A stretch of DNA of 64,000 nucleotides from Hirsutella rhossiliensis (Eukaryota; Ascomycota; Sordariomycetes; Hypocreales; Ophiocordycipitaceae): the NCBI RefSeq assembly GCF_020360975.1, contig NW_025408672.1, positions 868,001 through 932,000 of the forward strand, written 5' to 3'. Positions 11,398 through 22,035 of this stretch are shown in pieces (position 1 is the first letter of the stretch; every line of letters begins with the position of its first letter). The notes below the pieces were generated by a model. The model had not been told where the DNA came from. It made no database searches and was given only the letters and a program-made list of their open reading frames with translations. The position numbers and the translations under genes were made by a program.

Positions 11398-13366
11398 CTA
11401 TTTATAGTATTAAAAGATATAAAAACGTTTCCTTAAGGTTCTTAGCCTTAATAATATATATAAAACTAACCGCTTTAGCCTCTTCCTTTTCTAGGTTACT
11501 AAAGTTACTAACTAAAAGTCCCTAGCTAACTTTACCTTTAGCCTTATTAACTTAAAGAAAGAAGAAGGATATTAATAGCTATATAAGTCCCTTAACGCTC
11601 TTTATATATAGGTTAAGGCACTAAAGCCTACTATAATTATTATAGATAAAGAAGTTACCCTTAAAAACGCCCTCCTTTATATTTTCCCCTTAATATAATA
11701 ATAACTTTATATATTCTATATTAATAATAATATTTAGGCTTAAATCTAGTTTTACTAAAAAGACTTAGTAGATCTTAATAGCCTTAAAACTCTATTAATA
11801 TAGAGATCCCTTAGGAAGTAAAAGCTATTATTACTTAAGAGGCTATTAAATAAAGAGCCTTTAACGCTACCCCTACTACTATATTTAGTTTAGATAATAA
11901 GGAAGTTAAATTTAGCTATAAGGGAATATTCCTAGCTTAAAGGTATATTATTTACTTAAAAATAAAAACGGATTTCTATAAAGTATAGTAGTAGTATAAT
12001 AAGACCTTTAATTAATACTTAAGGTATATCGTAATATATATCTTATATAAATATATACTATAGTATAAGTAGTAGGTAAGCTACTTTATTAGCTAATAGT
12101 ATAACTTTAGGTACTAGGTAAATAACTTAGTTAAGACTACTTATAAGGATATAAAGTCTTATTTAGTTATAAGTACTTCTAACCTCTTATATCTTATAAG
12201 GGAATATATATTATAGTACGATTAGTTAGGTAGTAGAGATAGCTAGAGGTACTATACTATATATATTTTATTTTATTTATCGTAAGACTAAAGCTTACTA
12301 AGAGAGAGATTTTTCCTTTATAGTTAAAGTAGCGAGTAATCTATAACTCGCGAGCGGGGTATATATAATTCCCTACTAATACCCTACTAATAAATTAGTA
12401 CTATATACCTAAGTACTTTATTAGCTTATACCTCTTAGTAGCGCTCTTATATATCTTTATAATACCTTTATATAGATAATTAAAAATAAAGAGATAATAT
12501 ATATATAAACGGCTACTTAATAAGAAATATAAAAAAGGCATTAGTTCCTTAAGTAGACTTAGCTTAAGGATCTTAGTATAAAATTACTTATAAAGTAATT
12601 AACCTACTTACTATATAATATATACTTATACTTACTATAATACCTTTATTAATATAAGAGCTATAGCTATTATAGCCTTATAGTAAGCGATTTATATACT
12701 AACTTAGGCTACCTTATATATATATAATCCTTTAATGCCTTTAAGCTAGGTTAACGCTTAAAAAGTATAATATTCTCTCGCAATAATAGCTTAAGAAGCC
12801 GTTAGTAAAGCCCTTCTTTTTAAGTAATTTTAATACTAATTACTACTATTAAGACCTTAAGGAGCTATTATTATAAATCCGCGACCTTAACGTTATTACT
12901 ATTATATACGGCCGGCCTAATAATAATAAGCTACTTATATAAAGCTCCCTTATAGCGAGGGTCGTACTACTAGCTTCGTTAAGGTAGCTAGCTTTATTAG
13001 GGCAGCTAGCTTCGTTAAGCGTTAAAGGGATCGTTAAGTAAGCGCCGCCGCCGCCGCCTATATAGCCCTAAGGGCTAAGGAGGAGCCGATTTAATTAATA
13101 GGCTAATTATTATAACTTTAAGCTTAAGGCCTAGAAATATATTATTTAAGCGAATTAAGAGGTATATATTATATAGCCTTTATTGCCTCTTATATATATA
13201 TAAGCGGGCGTAGGTATAGGTATAAGTATTTAAGTAGTATAAGTACTTACTAAGCGCGTATAGTATAAATAATTAAGGTAGGCTAGCCTTAATATATATC
13301 TTAAAAATAAGTTAAGTATATAAATAGTAATCTACTATTATATAAATAGTAATACTTATAACTATA
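11398..13366 (+). mobile_element. MULE (Mutator-like) DNA transposon remnant
   Basis: This stretch contains a degraded FAR1-type MULE transposase (see the pseudogene entry) and a 3' flank, 13,000-13,366, that matches the better preserved copy at 58,226-58,620. Relative to that copy, about 260 bp (57,966-58,225) are deleted. The 3' terminal repeat meets an inverted copy at about 13,366. The left end next to LINE1 is not sharply visible. Confidence 0.7.
11440..13000 (+). pseudogene. MULE/FAR1-type transposase remnant
   Basis: The remnant NNIYKTNRF at 11,450-11,476 corresponds to the family motif D-x-T-Y-K-T-N-R that carries the first catalytic Asp of MULE transposases; that Asp is now Asn. About 60 codons downstream comes KPTIIIIDKEVTLKNALL, which keeps the second catalytic Asp, then a HINNN-like stretch of the following zinc-binding region. 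From 12,830 to 12,925 the C-terminal segment can be aligned with 57,838-57,945 (ELL, IRD, then GRP-like residues). In between there are many TAG/TAA stops and no readable frame for several hundred bases (12,000-12,800). Inactive. The assignment to MULE rests on motif order only. Confidence 0.7.
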
Positions 13367-13535
13367 AGAGTAATACTATTTATATAAAGACCTATCGCTA
13401 TTTATATAAAGGCCTTATTTTTAAGATATATACTAATACTAGCCTACCTTACTTATTTATACCGCGCTTATATAGTAGGTAGCGGTACTACTTAAACGCT
13501 TATACCCCCGCCCGCCTATAAATATATATATATAA
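13225..13535. repeat. MULE terminal repeats facing each other (imperfect hairpin)
   Basis: Bases 13,225-13,366 and the reverse complement of 13,367-13,505 both match the 3' terminal repeat of the MULE at 58,490-58,620 (shared blocks ATCTTAAAAA and ATAAATAGTA). The right arm continues to 13,535 with the C-rich stretch that is the complement of the GGGCGGGCGG block at 58,475. The centre is a short palindrome, CTTATAACTATAAG. Confidence 0.75.
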
Positions 13536-13660
13536 TATAAGAGTCTTTAACTATTATAGGTTATAAGCTTAAGCTATAACCTAAGCTATATAGTTATATA
13601 TAAAGGGCCGGATCCTATATATATATATATAGGCTAGCTATATATAAAAGAGCTCTATAT
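13536..13660 (+). repeat. Gypsy1 5' LTR of unit A, first part (rest at 20,022-20,082)
   Basis: This part begins TATAAGAGTC (probably TGTAAGAGTC before RIP) and is split by the Copia element at 13,661-20,016. The TATAT at 13,656-13,660 is repeated at 20,017-20,021. Joined, the two parts give 186 bp, equal to the other Gypsy1 LTRs, and the uninterrupted site can be read at 57,040-57,070. Confidence 0.9.
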
Positions 13661-14138
13661 TCTCGCGAAGAGAGATGCGAGAAGTATATATAAAATGCAC
13701 GAAGGTGAAAGTAGAAGTAAGGGGTCGGACAGGCAGGGCAGAGATATTTAATTCTTACGGGAGCAGCAATTACGGCAGGGGAGTAATTATTATATTGCCT
13801 TAATTCTCCTTCTTTCCTCTATCCAACGCCCCTCTTTATATCTATCTAGCATCTTAATTAATAAAGAAGATCCTACTTAAAGAAGCTACTAATGTCCTTT
13901 TAACTACCGAGCTTTTTGCTAGTTTTTCCCTTCCTTTCTAGCCGTTTCCGGCATATCTATCTTATCTCTCGCTACCTCTATAGGAAGCTATCGCTACTTC
14001 TACTTCCCCTTATACCCCTACCCTCTTCTCTACACCTCTTTTTAGCTCTTTCCTTAAAACCTATTTTTTAGCTTTCCTAGGTCCCTCGTACTAAGAGATA
14101 TCTCCGAGAACTACGAAATTAGGCTACGCTTCGCGACA
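13661..14138 (-). repeat. Copia 3' LTR (copy 2)
   Basis: Terminal repeat of copy 2: on the plus strand it starts TCTCGCGAAG and ends TTCGCGACA. It is nearly identical in layout to 19,540-20,016, 4,202-4,685 and 21,557-22,035, with RIP-type differences. The flanking TSD TATAT is at 13,656-13,660. Confidence 0.9.
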
Positions 14139-14399
14139 CACCCCCTTAGCTATAGCCTGCCCTTATAGTAAGGGTATAGCTAATACGGCTTCGGGCTAGT
14201 AAGCGTATAAAGGAGGTTCTTAGCTCTATACTTCTCCCTTTACTCGAGGAAAGCAGGGGTCCTTTTAGGTCCCTAGGCTCTTTTAGACCTACTTAAGGAA
14301 AAGGGGCCTAAAGAGGGGAAAGTCCTATAAGAAAGGGGGCCTTCTTTAAAGGGAAAAACCTAATTAAAATAGGGGGCCCTCTAAAGGGAAAAACCTCTT

Positions 14400-17300
14400 C
14401 CTTTTCTTCGGCTATAGACGTTACCTTCTTATACGTGCTATTAGCTCCTCTCGTAGACTCTTAAGGCGGGCCTCTAAGGATAGCTTCTCTCGAACGTCTT
14501 CTAGCCTAATTTGCTATAAAAAGACAGCTAGCTTTTACTTCGGTAAGGGCTTCGTAAGACCGTCGGCTTTTATTAATGCCGTTAGAACCTAATAGACGGA
14601 AATAAGTCCCCTTTAGACTTCTTAGCGTAATTAATACTAGTAGATATTAATATACTATAGCTAGGTCGATAACTTACTATTTTCTATAAGAATTCGTATA
14701 GTTTACGTATTATCGTATTCTATAGCTAATAGGGTCGGAATTTATAGTTATAGAGATATTAGTAGCCGGCTAAGGAAAATCGCTTCTTTTAACGCTTTTA
14801 AAAGAGCTAGTAGCTCTGCCTCCGTACTAGAAGTTATAACGGTAGCTTGCTTCGAAGCTCTCTAAGTAATAGTTCCTTTAAAAAGGGATATAATATACCC
14901 TTATAAGCTCTTTCTATATAAGGAATTATCTATAAAGGACGAATCTCTCGAATAAAGGAAGATTTCGGTAGCTAATTTCTTCCTTTCCTACCCTCCTAAG
15001 CATAGACTATATAATCTTATTAAATAGAGATAAAGTATAGCTCTATCTACTACTTCTTAATGCCTAGGGCTAGGATTCTAGTTATGCCTAGCTAGCCGGG
15101 AGACCGTAAAAGAGATATCCGGTCTAGTAGAAATAGCTAAAAAAAACAGGGAGCCTACCTTCTATTAATATTAGTGTTTCTCTTGCTCCCTAGCTTAAAA
15201 GGACGGATTAGGCAAAAGCTCTCCGTCTAATATAGGCATAGTAGGAAACTTCTTATTAAGGGAAGTAAGGAGGAATTTATAAGCGACCTTATCGATATAG
15301 GCGTCTTAGGTAAGCTAGATAGTCCGTTAGGACCTATTCCGAAGGATTCGTATCCCTAGGAACTACTTTAGCTCCCCTAGCTTAGTTATCTTATACCTTT
15401 ATTATAGGCCTCGTATAGCCTCCCTAGTAGTAGCTTCTTCCTCTTTTAGGTAGGCCTAGATAATATCGTCGATATAGAAAAAGACCGTGATTTTACCCTT
15501 CTATATTATATACGGTTCCTAAGGGACTTTCGTAAAGCCTAGGGCTTCGAGGGAACCTATTAAATGCTATTGCTAAAGAAGGGGTAATCTTTATAGTCTA
15601 TATAGAGCTTTCCTAAGCTATAGAACCTTTCCTAGTTATTAGAAACTAAGAGGAAGTTATATATAAATAACTTCTTCTTCCTTAAGAGGGCAGTTAACGA
15701 AGGCGTTAACTATATCTATCTAATTAAGCTCGAGGTTAAATTCTACTACTATAGCTATAAGGGTCCGAAAAGACATCCCTGCTAAGGTAGTTGCCCTAGT
15801 AGGTAGATCCCCCTTTTCCTATTAATTCCTATAGATAACTAGCCGGGCTTTATACTTTTAAAGGAAGCTATATTTATTAGTCTTATAGATAAAGACCTAC
15901 TTATAGCTAAGGACCTATTTTCCTCTTACCTTTTCCTTTAGGACCTCTTCGAAAGACCCTATCTCCTCGTATAAGGCTAGGTAGTCTTTCTAGGCCTAGA
16001 AAAACTAGTCTCTAAAGGGGTGTTTTTCTAGCTACTTTTAGTTTACTAGTAGGTCCGGGAGGTCTCTTTTATATACCTTCCTTGCTAATAGAGGCTTAAA
16101 AAGCCGGCCTGCTATAAATACTCCGTAGGAACCGTCTTTTATAGGCGTTAGATAGAAGTCGGAAAAACGATCGAAATAAGGGAGTAATTAGTCTTCTTTA
16201 GTATCTATATCGGGCCCTATACCTTCCTTTGCTTCTGGAAGCAGGGATAAAAAGGCAGCCGGGTAATCCTTCGAGAGAGGTGCCTTTCCTACCCCCTTAG
16301 GGGTCGAGATAGGAAGACTAATAGAGAAAGCTGCTTCTAGATCTTCTTCTTATTCCGTAAGAGGAGGCGTAGGGAGGCAGGCGTATTCTAGCTCTACCGC
16401 TTTCCTATAGTCTCCTTCTTCGTCTAGATTATCTAATTTAGCAGCTTCCTCTTCTTCTTCTTTAAAGTTAGCGTTATCCTCGACTACTTCGACGTCGGTT
16501 TCTTCTTCCGTTTCCTCGTCTAGGACCTCTTCTTAAGACTATTAGGAAGGGGGGATTTAGATCTTCTAAATTAGCTAACGTTAAGAGAGTAAGAGGGGCT
16601 ATTAATCCCTCTTTCCGTCGAAGAAGCTAGATTCGTCGAAAATTATATCCCTAGTCGAAATAACCTTCCGTAGAAGAGGAATCTAGATCTAGAAGATATT
16701 TATAGAATTATAGCCGACGAGGTAACTAATAAAGGCTCTAGGATTAAGCTTTCTTTTCTTCTTCCTTTTTAGCTATATATCGGTAGTTATAGCGTATACT
16801 TTATAGCCGTAGGCACGAAGGTAGGCTAGCGAGGCCCTCTTCTTTATAAAGAGCTCGAGGGGGGATTTCTAGTCTATTCCTTAGGTCTTAAAAAGGGTCT
16901 CTAGGTCCCTATAGTCCCTTAGTCCCCTAAGGTCCCTATAGTCCCTTAGTCCCCTAAGGTCCCTTAGGGTCCGGTTCCGAAGGTAATAAGCGGTCTTAAC
17001 GACTTCCCTTTAAAGGTCGTATAGAAGCTTTATAGTAAGTCTTATTATACGGGCCCTTTCTATTATAGCACCCCCTAATCTTTCTACCCCTCCGTTCTAG
17101 GCCTAGGTATTCGGTGCTAATAGGAGGGGTAAAATGCCCCTTTTTTAAAGCTACTTTAAGATATCTTTCGTAAATAGCTCTCCGTTAGACCGTATCTTCT
17201 TTACCTCGTAGCTAAAGTAGGATTTTATCTAGTTAACGAAGTCCCGGAGGGCAAACTAGTTATACTTACTTAGGTAGGTCTATAAGAAATAGGGGAAAAC

Positions 17301-18180
17301 TATCCCTAAAAAAGCGTCTATAAAAATCATTACCCTAATAAAGCTTTCTTAATCCCTAGAGACGTTAGTTTAATCGACCTAAATTTCCTTATACGGGTGG
17401 TCCGGCCGTATTAGGGTCTATCTAGAAATTCGTTTCTTAGTCTTTCCTTAGCCGTAGTATTTATATTCGACGGTCTTTAGGCCCCTTATTCGTACGCCCT
17501 ATTATTAGCCTAGCTTATATAAAGCTAGGGGGCCTAGGTAACTAAGTCGTGCGTACTAAAGAAGACCGTCTCCTTAGGCTGCCGGAAGAGGGTCCTTTAA
17601 ACCTACCCTCCTAGTAGGGAAAGCTAACTTCTCGAGAGATTCCTTTTAAAGGATAGGTCGGAATTCGAGAATAAATTAACCGAATTTCTCCTCGATAAGC
17701 CCGATAGTTTAATTCTTTTAGACTAGCCTTATAGGCTTAGATATTATATCCTAGAAGATTCCTTCCTTTTAAAGAAGGCGGAAGGAAATTAGGCTCGTTA
17801 AAAATCGAGGGCAAAAAGCTACCCTTTTTCTTCGAAGAATTCGTATAGATCCGTTAGGTAATTTTATCGTAAAATTTACCCTTCTATATCCCTCTATCCG
17901 TATAGTTAATTCCCCGGCAATAAGATATTCCTTTTATGCCTTCTTAAAGGACCGGAATCGTAAGAGTATATTATAGATATTAAGGGAAGCACTAAAGTTA
18001 AGGATAGCTGATTTTCGTAGGGGATAGTTAGAGGGTCCTAATAGTTAGTCTTGCTAATCTATAGGGAAGATAAATACCGGATTTACTATACTAACGATTT
18101 TTCCTTAAATTGATAGTAGCGGAGTTAGTTGCTATTTCCTAGTAACCCGAATCTTATCTATCTTCTTCTATAACGAGGGG
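14400..18180 (-). pseudogene. Copia pol remnant (copy 2)
   Basis: This is the minus-strand counterpart of the pol remnant at 790-3,920, colinear over its length. The reverse transcriptase active site reads YIDD (plus-strand complement near 15,464-15,475), so both catalytic Asp codons (GAC GAT) survive here although copy 1 has YVDN. The integrase segment with the ERAR block lies near 17,040-17,100. Numerous TAG/TAA codons at former Trp/Gln positions make it non-functional. It would have encoded the integrase, reverse transcriptase and RNase H part of a Copia Gag-Pol polyprotein. Confidence 0.85.
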
Positions 18181-18659
18181 TCCTCCTTAAGAGACTATTA
18201 TACTATTTCTTATAGTCTCTTTAAAGGGTTAACTCCTTTAGGTCGATTTTCCTCGAAGACCTACTAGTAGTCTTCTAGCCGATAGGGCTTTTTATATGCT
18301 TAGTAGGTAGGTCGATTCCTCCTCGTACGTTATTTCTTCGAGGAATCCTTGTCCCGGTCTAGAAGGTCTGCTTAAAAACCTCCCCTTTTTACCCCTTATT
18401 GCTAATTTTAACGAAGAGGTTCGATTTCGACTAGTTCCCTAATTTTTCGACTAACGGACTAAAAGGTCTATTAGGGGACTCGTCGGGCCGGTCTAACTAA
18501 CGGGGCCGGGGCCGGGCCCGGAGCAAGATACGAAGCCGGGGCTAGGACCGGGGCAGCTATTAAAGACGGTATTAAGGCTCTCGAGGGAGGTAGAGCTAGA
18601 GGGGCAATAGCTATAGTAGTAGCGGGAGCCGTAATAGGAGGGGCTATAGTAGCTATAGT

Positions 18660-19400
18660 AGTAGTAGGTCGAGCTGTCTAGGTCGAGTGCTAGCTACGAA
18701 GGAATAAGACTGCTTATTATTATACTCTAGTAGCTTCTTTATTTAGTTCTTAGCTAGCTTCTCGAAAGATAGTCGAGTAACCGTTACTAATAGGATTTAT
18801 TAGTAGAAATATATCCTATAGCTACTAGCCGGAAAGAGCTTCTATTAGGAAGTATTAATTAGCTTCCTCGAGGATTTCTTCCTACTTAGCTAGCTATAAA
18901 GAAGCTAGTAGGTTCCTAGTAAAAAAGGCTCCTAGATATACCGTATAGGTCTTCCTAATACGGTTAGTTATATAGCCCCTCGAGGGAGCTATTAAGGTCT
19001 CGAGCTTTAAAAGCTACTACTTAGGAGTCTCTTCCTCTCGAAAAGAGATTAGCTTTACGGCACTAATAGATTCCGTTATTGCTATACGAGTAGTAGTTAG
19101 TAGCTTCGTCTTATAAAGGTATTCCTTACGGTAACTCTCGTAGTTACCTAAGGCAGTAGAAAAAGCTCTCTATTATACGGAGGTTAGCTTAGAAAAGAGG
19201 GAAGCTCCCTCTATAAATTCCGTTACTCTAGGATAAAGAGGGGGCTTAAGAGGGTCCTGCTTATTAGAGAAGACTAAATTATAGATAGTTCTATCTATAC
19301 GAGCCCGTAGCTCCTTTACCTACTTATCCTAATCTTAGGGCTCTATAAGAATCGTCTTATAGACCGTAGGGATAGTAAAGGAGTCGGTTTTCGTTATTAT
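18660..19400 (-). pseudogene. Copia gag-like region (copy 2)
   Basis: On the minus strand from about 19,380 downward a frame runs for over 200 codons with only a handful of TAG/TAA stops. It is rich in charged residues (for example VKELRARIDRTIYNLVFSNK). It lies between the 5' LTR and the proline/alanine-rich linker (18,540-18,660), the place of gag in Copia elements. I see no CCHC zinc knuckle, so the call rests on position and frame openness. It is probably the N-terminal part of a single Gag-Pol frame. Confidence 0.6.
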
Positions 19401-19539
19401 TATAGGGAAGGGTAGAAAAGTTAGGTATAAATCGGCTTTTCTAATAAGAGGGGTAAAAGGAAGCTACGAGGGATATAAGAAAGGTGCCTTTTATAGTAGC
19501 CGGAAGGTATAGGAATACTATTCCTCCCGGGCTTATAAC

Positions 19540-20016
19540 TCTCGCGAAGAGAAATACGAGAAGTATATAATAATATATAAAGGTAAAATTAAAAGTAAGG
19601 GGTCGGATAGGCAGGGCAGAGAGATTTAATTCTTACGGGAGCAGTAATTACGGTAGGGGAGTAATTATTATATTTTCTTAATTTTCTTTCTTTCCTCTAT
19701 CTAACGCCCCTCTTTATATCCATCTAGCATCTTAATTAGTAAAGAAGATCTTACTTAAAGAAGCTACTAATGTCCTTTTAACTACTAAGCTTTTTGCCGG
19801 TTTTTCCCCTCCTTTCTAGCCGTTGCCGGTATATCCGTCTTATCTCTCGCTACCTCTATAGGAAGCTATCGCTACTTCTACTTCCCCTTATGCCCTTAAC
19901 CTCTTCTCTATACCTCTTTTTAGCTCCTTCCTTAAAACCTGTTTTTTAGCTTTCCTAGGTCCCTCGTACTAAGAGATATCTCTAAGAACTACGAAATTAA
20001 GCTACGCTTCGCGATA
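19540..20016 (-). repeat. Copia 5' LTR (copy 2)
   Basis: A 477-bp terminal repeat bounded by TCTCGCGAAG and TTCGCGATA on the plus strand, followed by the TSD TATAT at 20,017-20,021 and then by the rest of the Gypsy1 LTR. Confidence 0.9.
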
Positions 20017-20021
20017 TATAT

Positions 20022-20082
20022 AGCTTATTAATATTATCCTATAAACGGTACCTATATATATACCTTTACTTACTTTATAATA
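20022..20082 (+). repeat. Gypsy1 5' LTR of unit A, second part
   Basis: Continuation of the LTR broken at 13,660: AGCTTATTAATATTATCC, as in the other LTR copies, ending in TAATA before the internal sequence GTATAAGC. Confidence 0.88.
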
Positions 20083-21556
20083 GTATAAGCTATTAACTAA
20101 TAGATCTAATAAATATCTCCATAAAAAGAGTACTACTTTATTAAAGGAGTATCTTACTACCCTTTAAGTAGATAGGAAGTATTATAGCTATCTTAAAAGC
20201 GATTAAAAGCTCGATAGCTAGTAAGAAGAATAAGGTTCTCGCTATATTAAGGGAGCCGTTTATAAGACTAGCGTTAACCCCTATAACCTTTATAATACTA
20301 GTTATAGTAGTAGTACTATTAATATAAAAGCTATTTCTTTAGCCGACTTAAGATAGTAAGCCTAAGTCCTTTTACTTTTTCCTTAGCTAGCTATAAATAA
20401 AGTTTATAATAAATAAGAAATAGGGCCTAAGCGGCTATTATAATATAGCATAGTATTCGCTCCTTTATATACTACTAGAGCCTTAAATATAGCGGATCTT
20501 TAGATTCTAAGATGAGAGCGGCCCTAAAAGTAAACGCGACCTATAAGACTTCTTTTAATACCTTATATATACGTTCGGCAACGTATAAGAGCGGGAGAAA
20601 GTATAGGATAAGCTATAGACCCTTAGGTAAAAAGATAGGTAGACCTTTAGCGAATTCCTCCTTAACTTTAAAGAGACGCTCTTATAAGTAGCGGGAACTA
20701 TAGTATAAAAAGATAACGTAAAGCTTATATAATTATAGAACTTAATTACGCTAGCCTTATAAGAGCTACTTATCCTTATAATTATACCTACTAACTATAG
20801 CGAGTATATAAGCCGGTTAATAAAGGTAGTATAGGGCTATAAATAAACGCTATATTTCTAGAAGCTTTATAAGCGTACGCTATATAGTAGTAATAAGATT
20901 ACCGCCCTTATATAAAAGGAATAGCTAACTATTAATACTAATAAGGATACCTTAATATCGGCTACCTATATAGACCGAGCTAAACGTAGTAGGAAGTCGT
21001 TATTAAATATCCCTTATACTATCTTATACTTTAAGTAGCGGGTAAAGTAGGTAATAAATAAGGAAATTAAAAAAAGGAAGGCTAATAGCCGCTACTTATA
21101 TTATAGCGCGTTTATATACTTTATATTAAAATAACCCTTCCTTATAGCTAAGCGGCCTATAGTAGTTTAAGTAGCGAAGATAGAACCGCTCCTTACCTTA
21201 AATAATAAAGAGGACTCTATACCTTTAAGCCTTAAAGAAAAAGAGTAGCTTTAAAGTAAAAACGGGCTTTAAAGCCTTAATTACTAGTACTAGTAAAGAA
21301 TAAAGAGGAATTATCCGCTTATATAAAAAAAGAGCTTACTTTAATATAGGTTATAATTAATAACTCCTTACTTATCGCCGCCCTTATAAATAAGGGCTAC
21401 TAGTATTACGCTATAGTTAACGAGGCGCTTATATAAGAGATATTAGTACTAGTAGAAAGGATCGCTTTAAGGTAAGTAAAGGGCGCCTTAAGCGCGATAA
21501 AAGGTATAGTAATTAAGGGTATTATATAGCTAGCTATAAAGGTCGACGGTTACTAT

Positions 21557-22035
21557 TCTCGCAAAGAGAGATACGAGAAGTATATATAAAATACACGAAG
21601 GTAAAATTAGAAGTAAGGGGTCGGATAGGTAGGGCAGAGGGATTTAATTCTTATAGGAGCAGTAATAAAGGTAGGGGAGTAATTATTATATTGCCTTAAT
21701 TATCCTTCTTTCCTCTATCTAACGCCCCTCTTTATACCTATCTAGCATCTTAATTAATAAAGAAGATCCTACTTAAAGAAGCTACTAATATCCTTTCGAC
21801 TACCGAGCTTTTTACCGGTTTTTTTCCCCTCCTTTCTAGCCGTTGCCGGTATATCCGTCTTATCTCTCGCTACCTCTATAAGAAGCTATCGCTACTTTTA
21901 CTTCCCCTCTTACCCCTACCCTCCTCTCTATACCTCCTTTTAGCTCCTTCCTTAAAACCTATTTTTTAGCTTCTTAGGTCCCTTATACTAAGGGATATCT
22001 CCGAGAACTACGAAATTAGGATATGCTTCGCGATA
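21557..22035 (-). repeat. Solo Copia LTR in Gypsy1 unit A
   Basis: A 479-bp LTR flanked by ACTAT at 21,552-21,556 and 22,036-22,040. Units B and D show the uninterrupted site (GTTACTATAAGC near 37,380 and TACTATAAGC near 51,980). No internal sequence is left, so this is a product of LTR-LTR recombination. Confidence 0.93.

Larger units (their letters stand above)
13661..20016 (-). mobile_element. Full-length Copia retrotransposon, copy 2
   Basis: A 6,356-bp element with LTRs of 478 bp (13,661-14,138) and 477 bp (19,540-20,016), lying on the minus strand inside the 5' LTR of Gypsy1 unit A. It is flanked by TATAT on both sides, and intact sister LTRs show the empty site CTATATAGC. On the minus strand the order is 5' LTR, gag-like region, proline/alanine-rich linker, integrase, reverse transcriptase, RNase H, polypurine tract (AAGGGGGTG), 3' LTR. 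All frames are interrupted by RIP stops. Confidence 0.93.

Noticed and set aside
5000..13000. Possible tRNA or rRNA genes in the AT-rich blocks
   Set aside because: No cloverleaf-like T-arm/D-arm consensus (GGTTCGA with a matching stem) and no rRNA core sequence was found by eye. GGTTCGAT at 4,924 and 18,419 lies in the Copia internal region without a tRNA fold.
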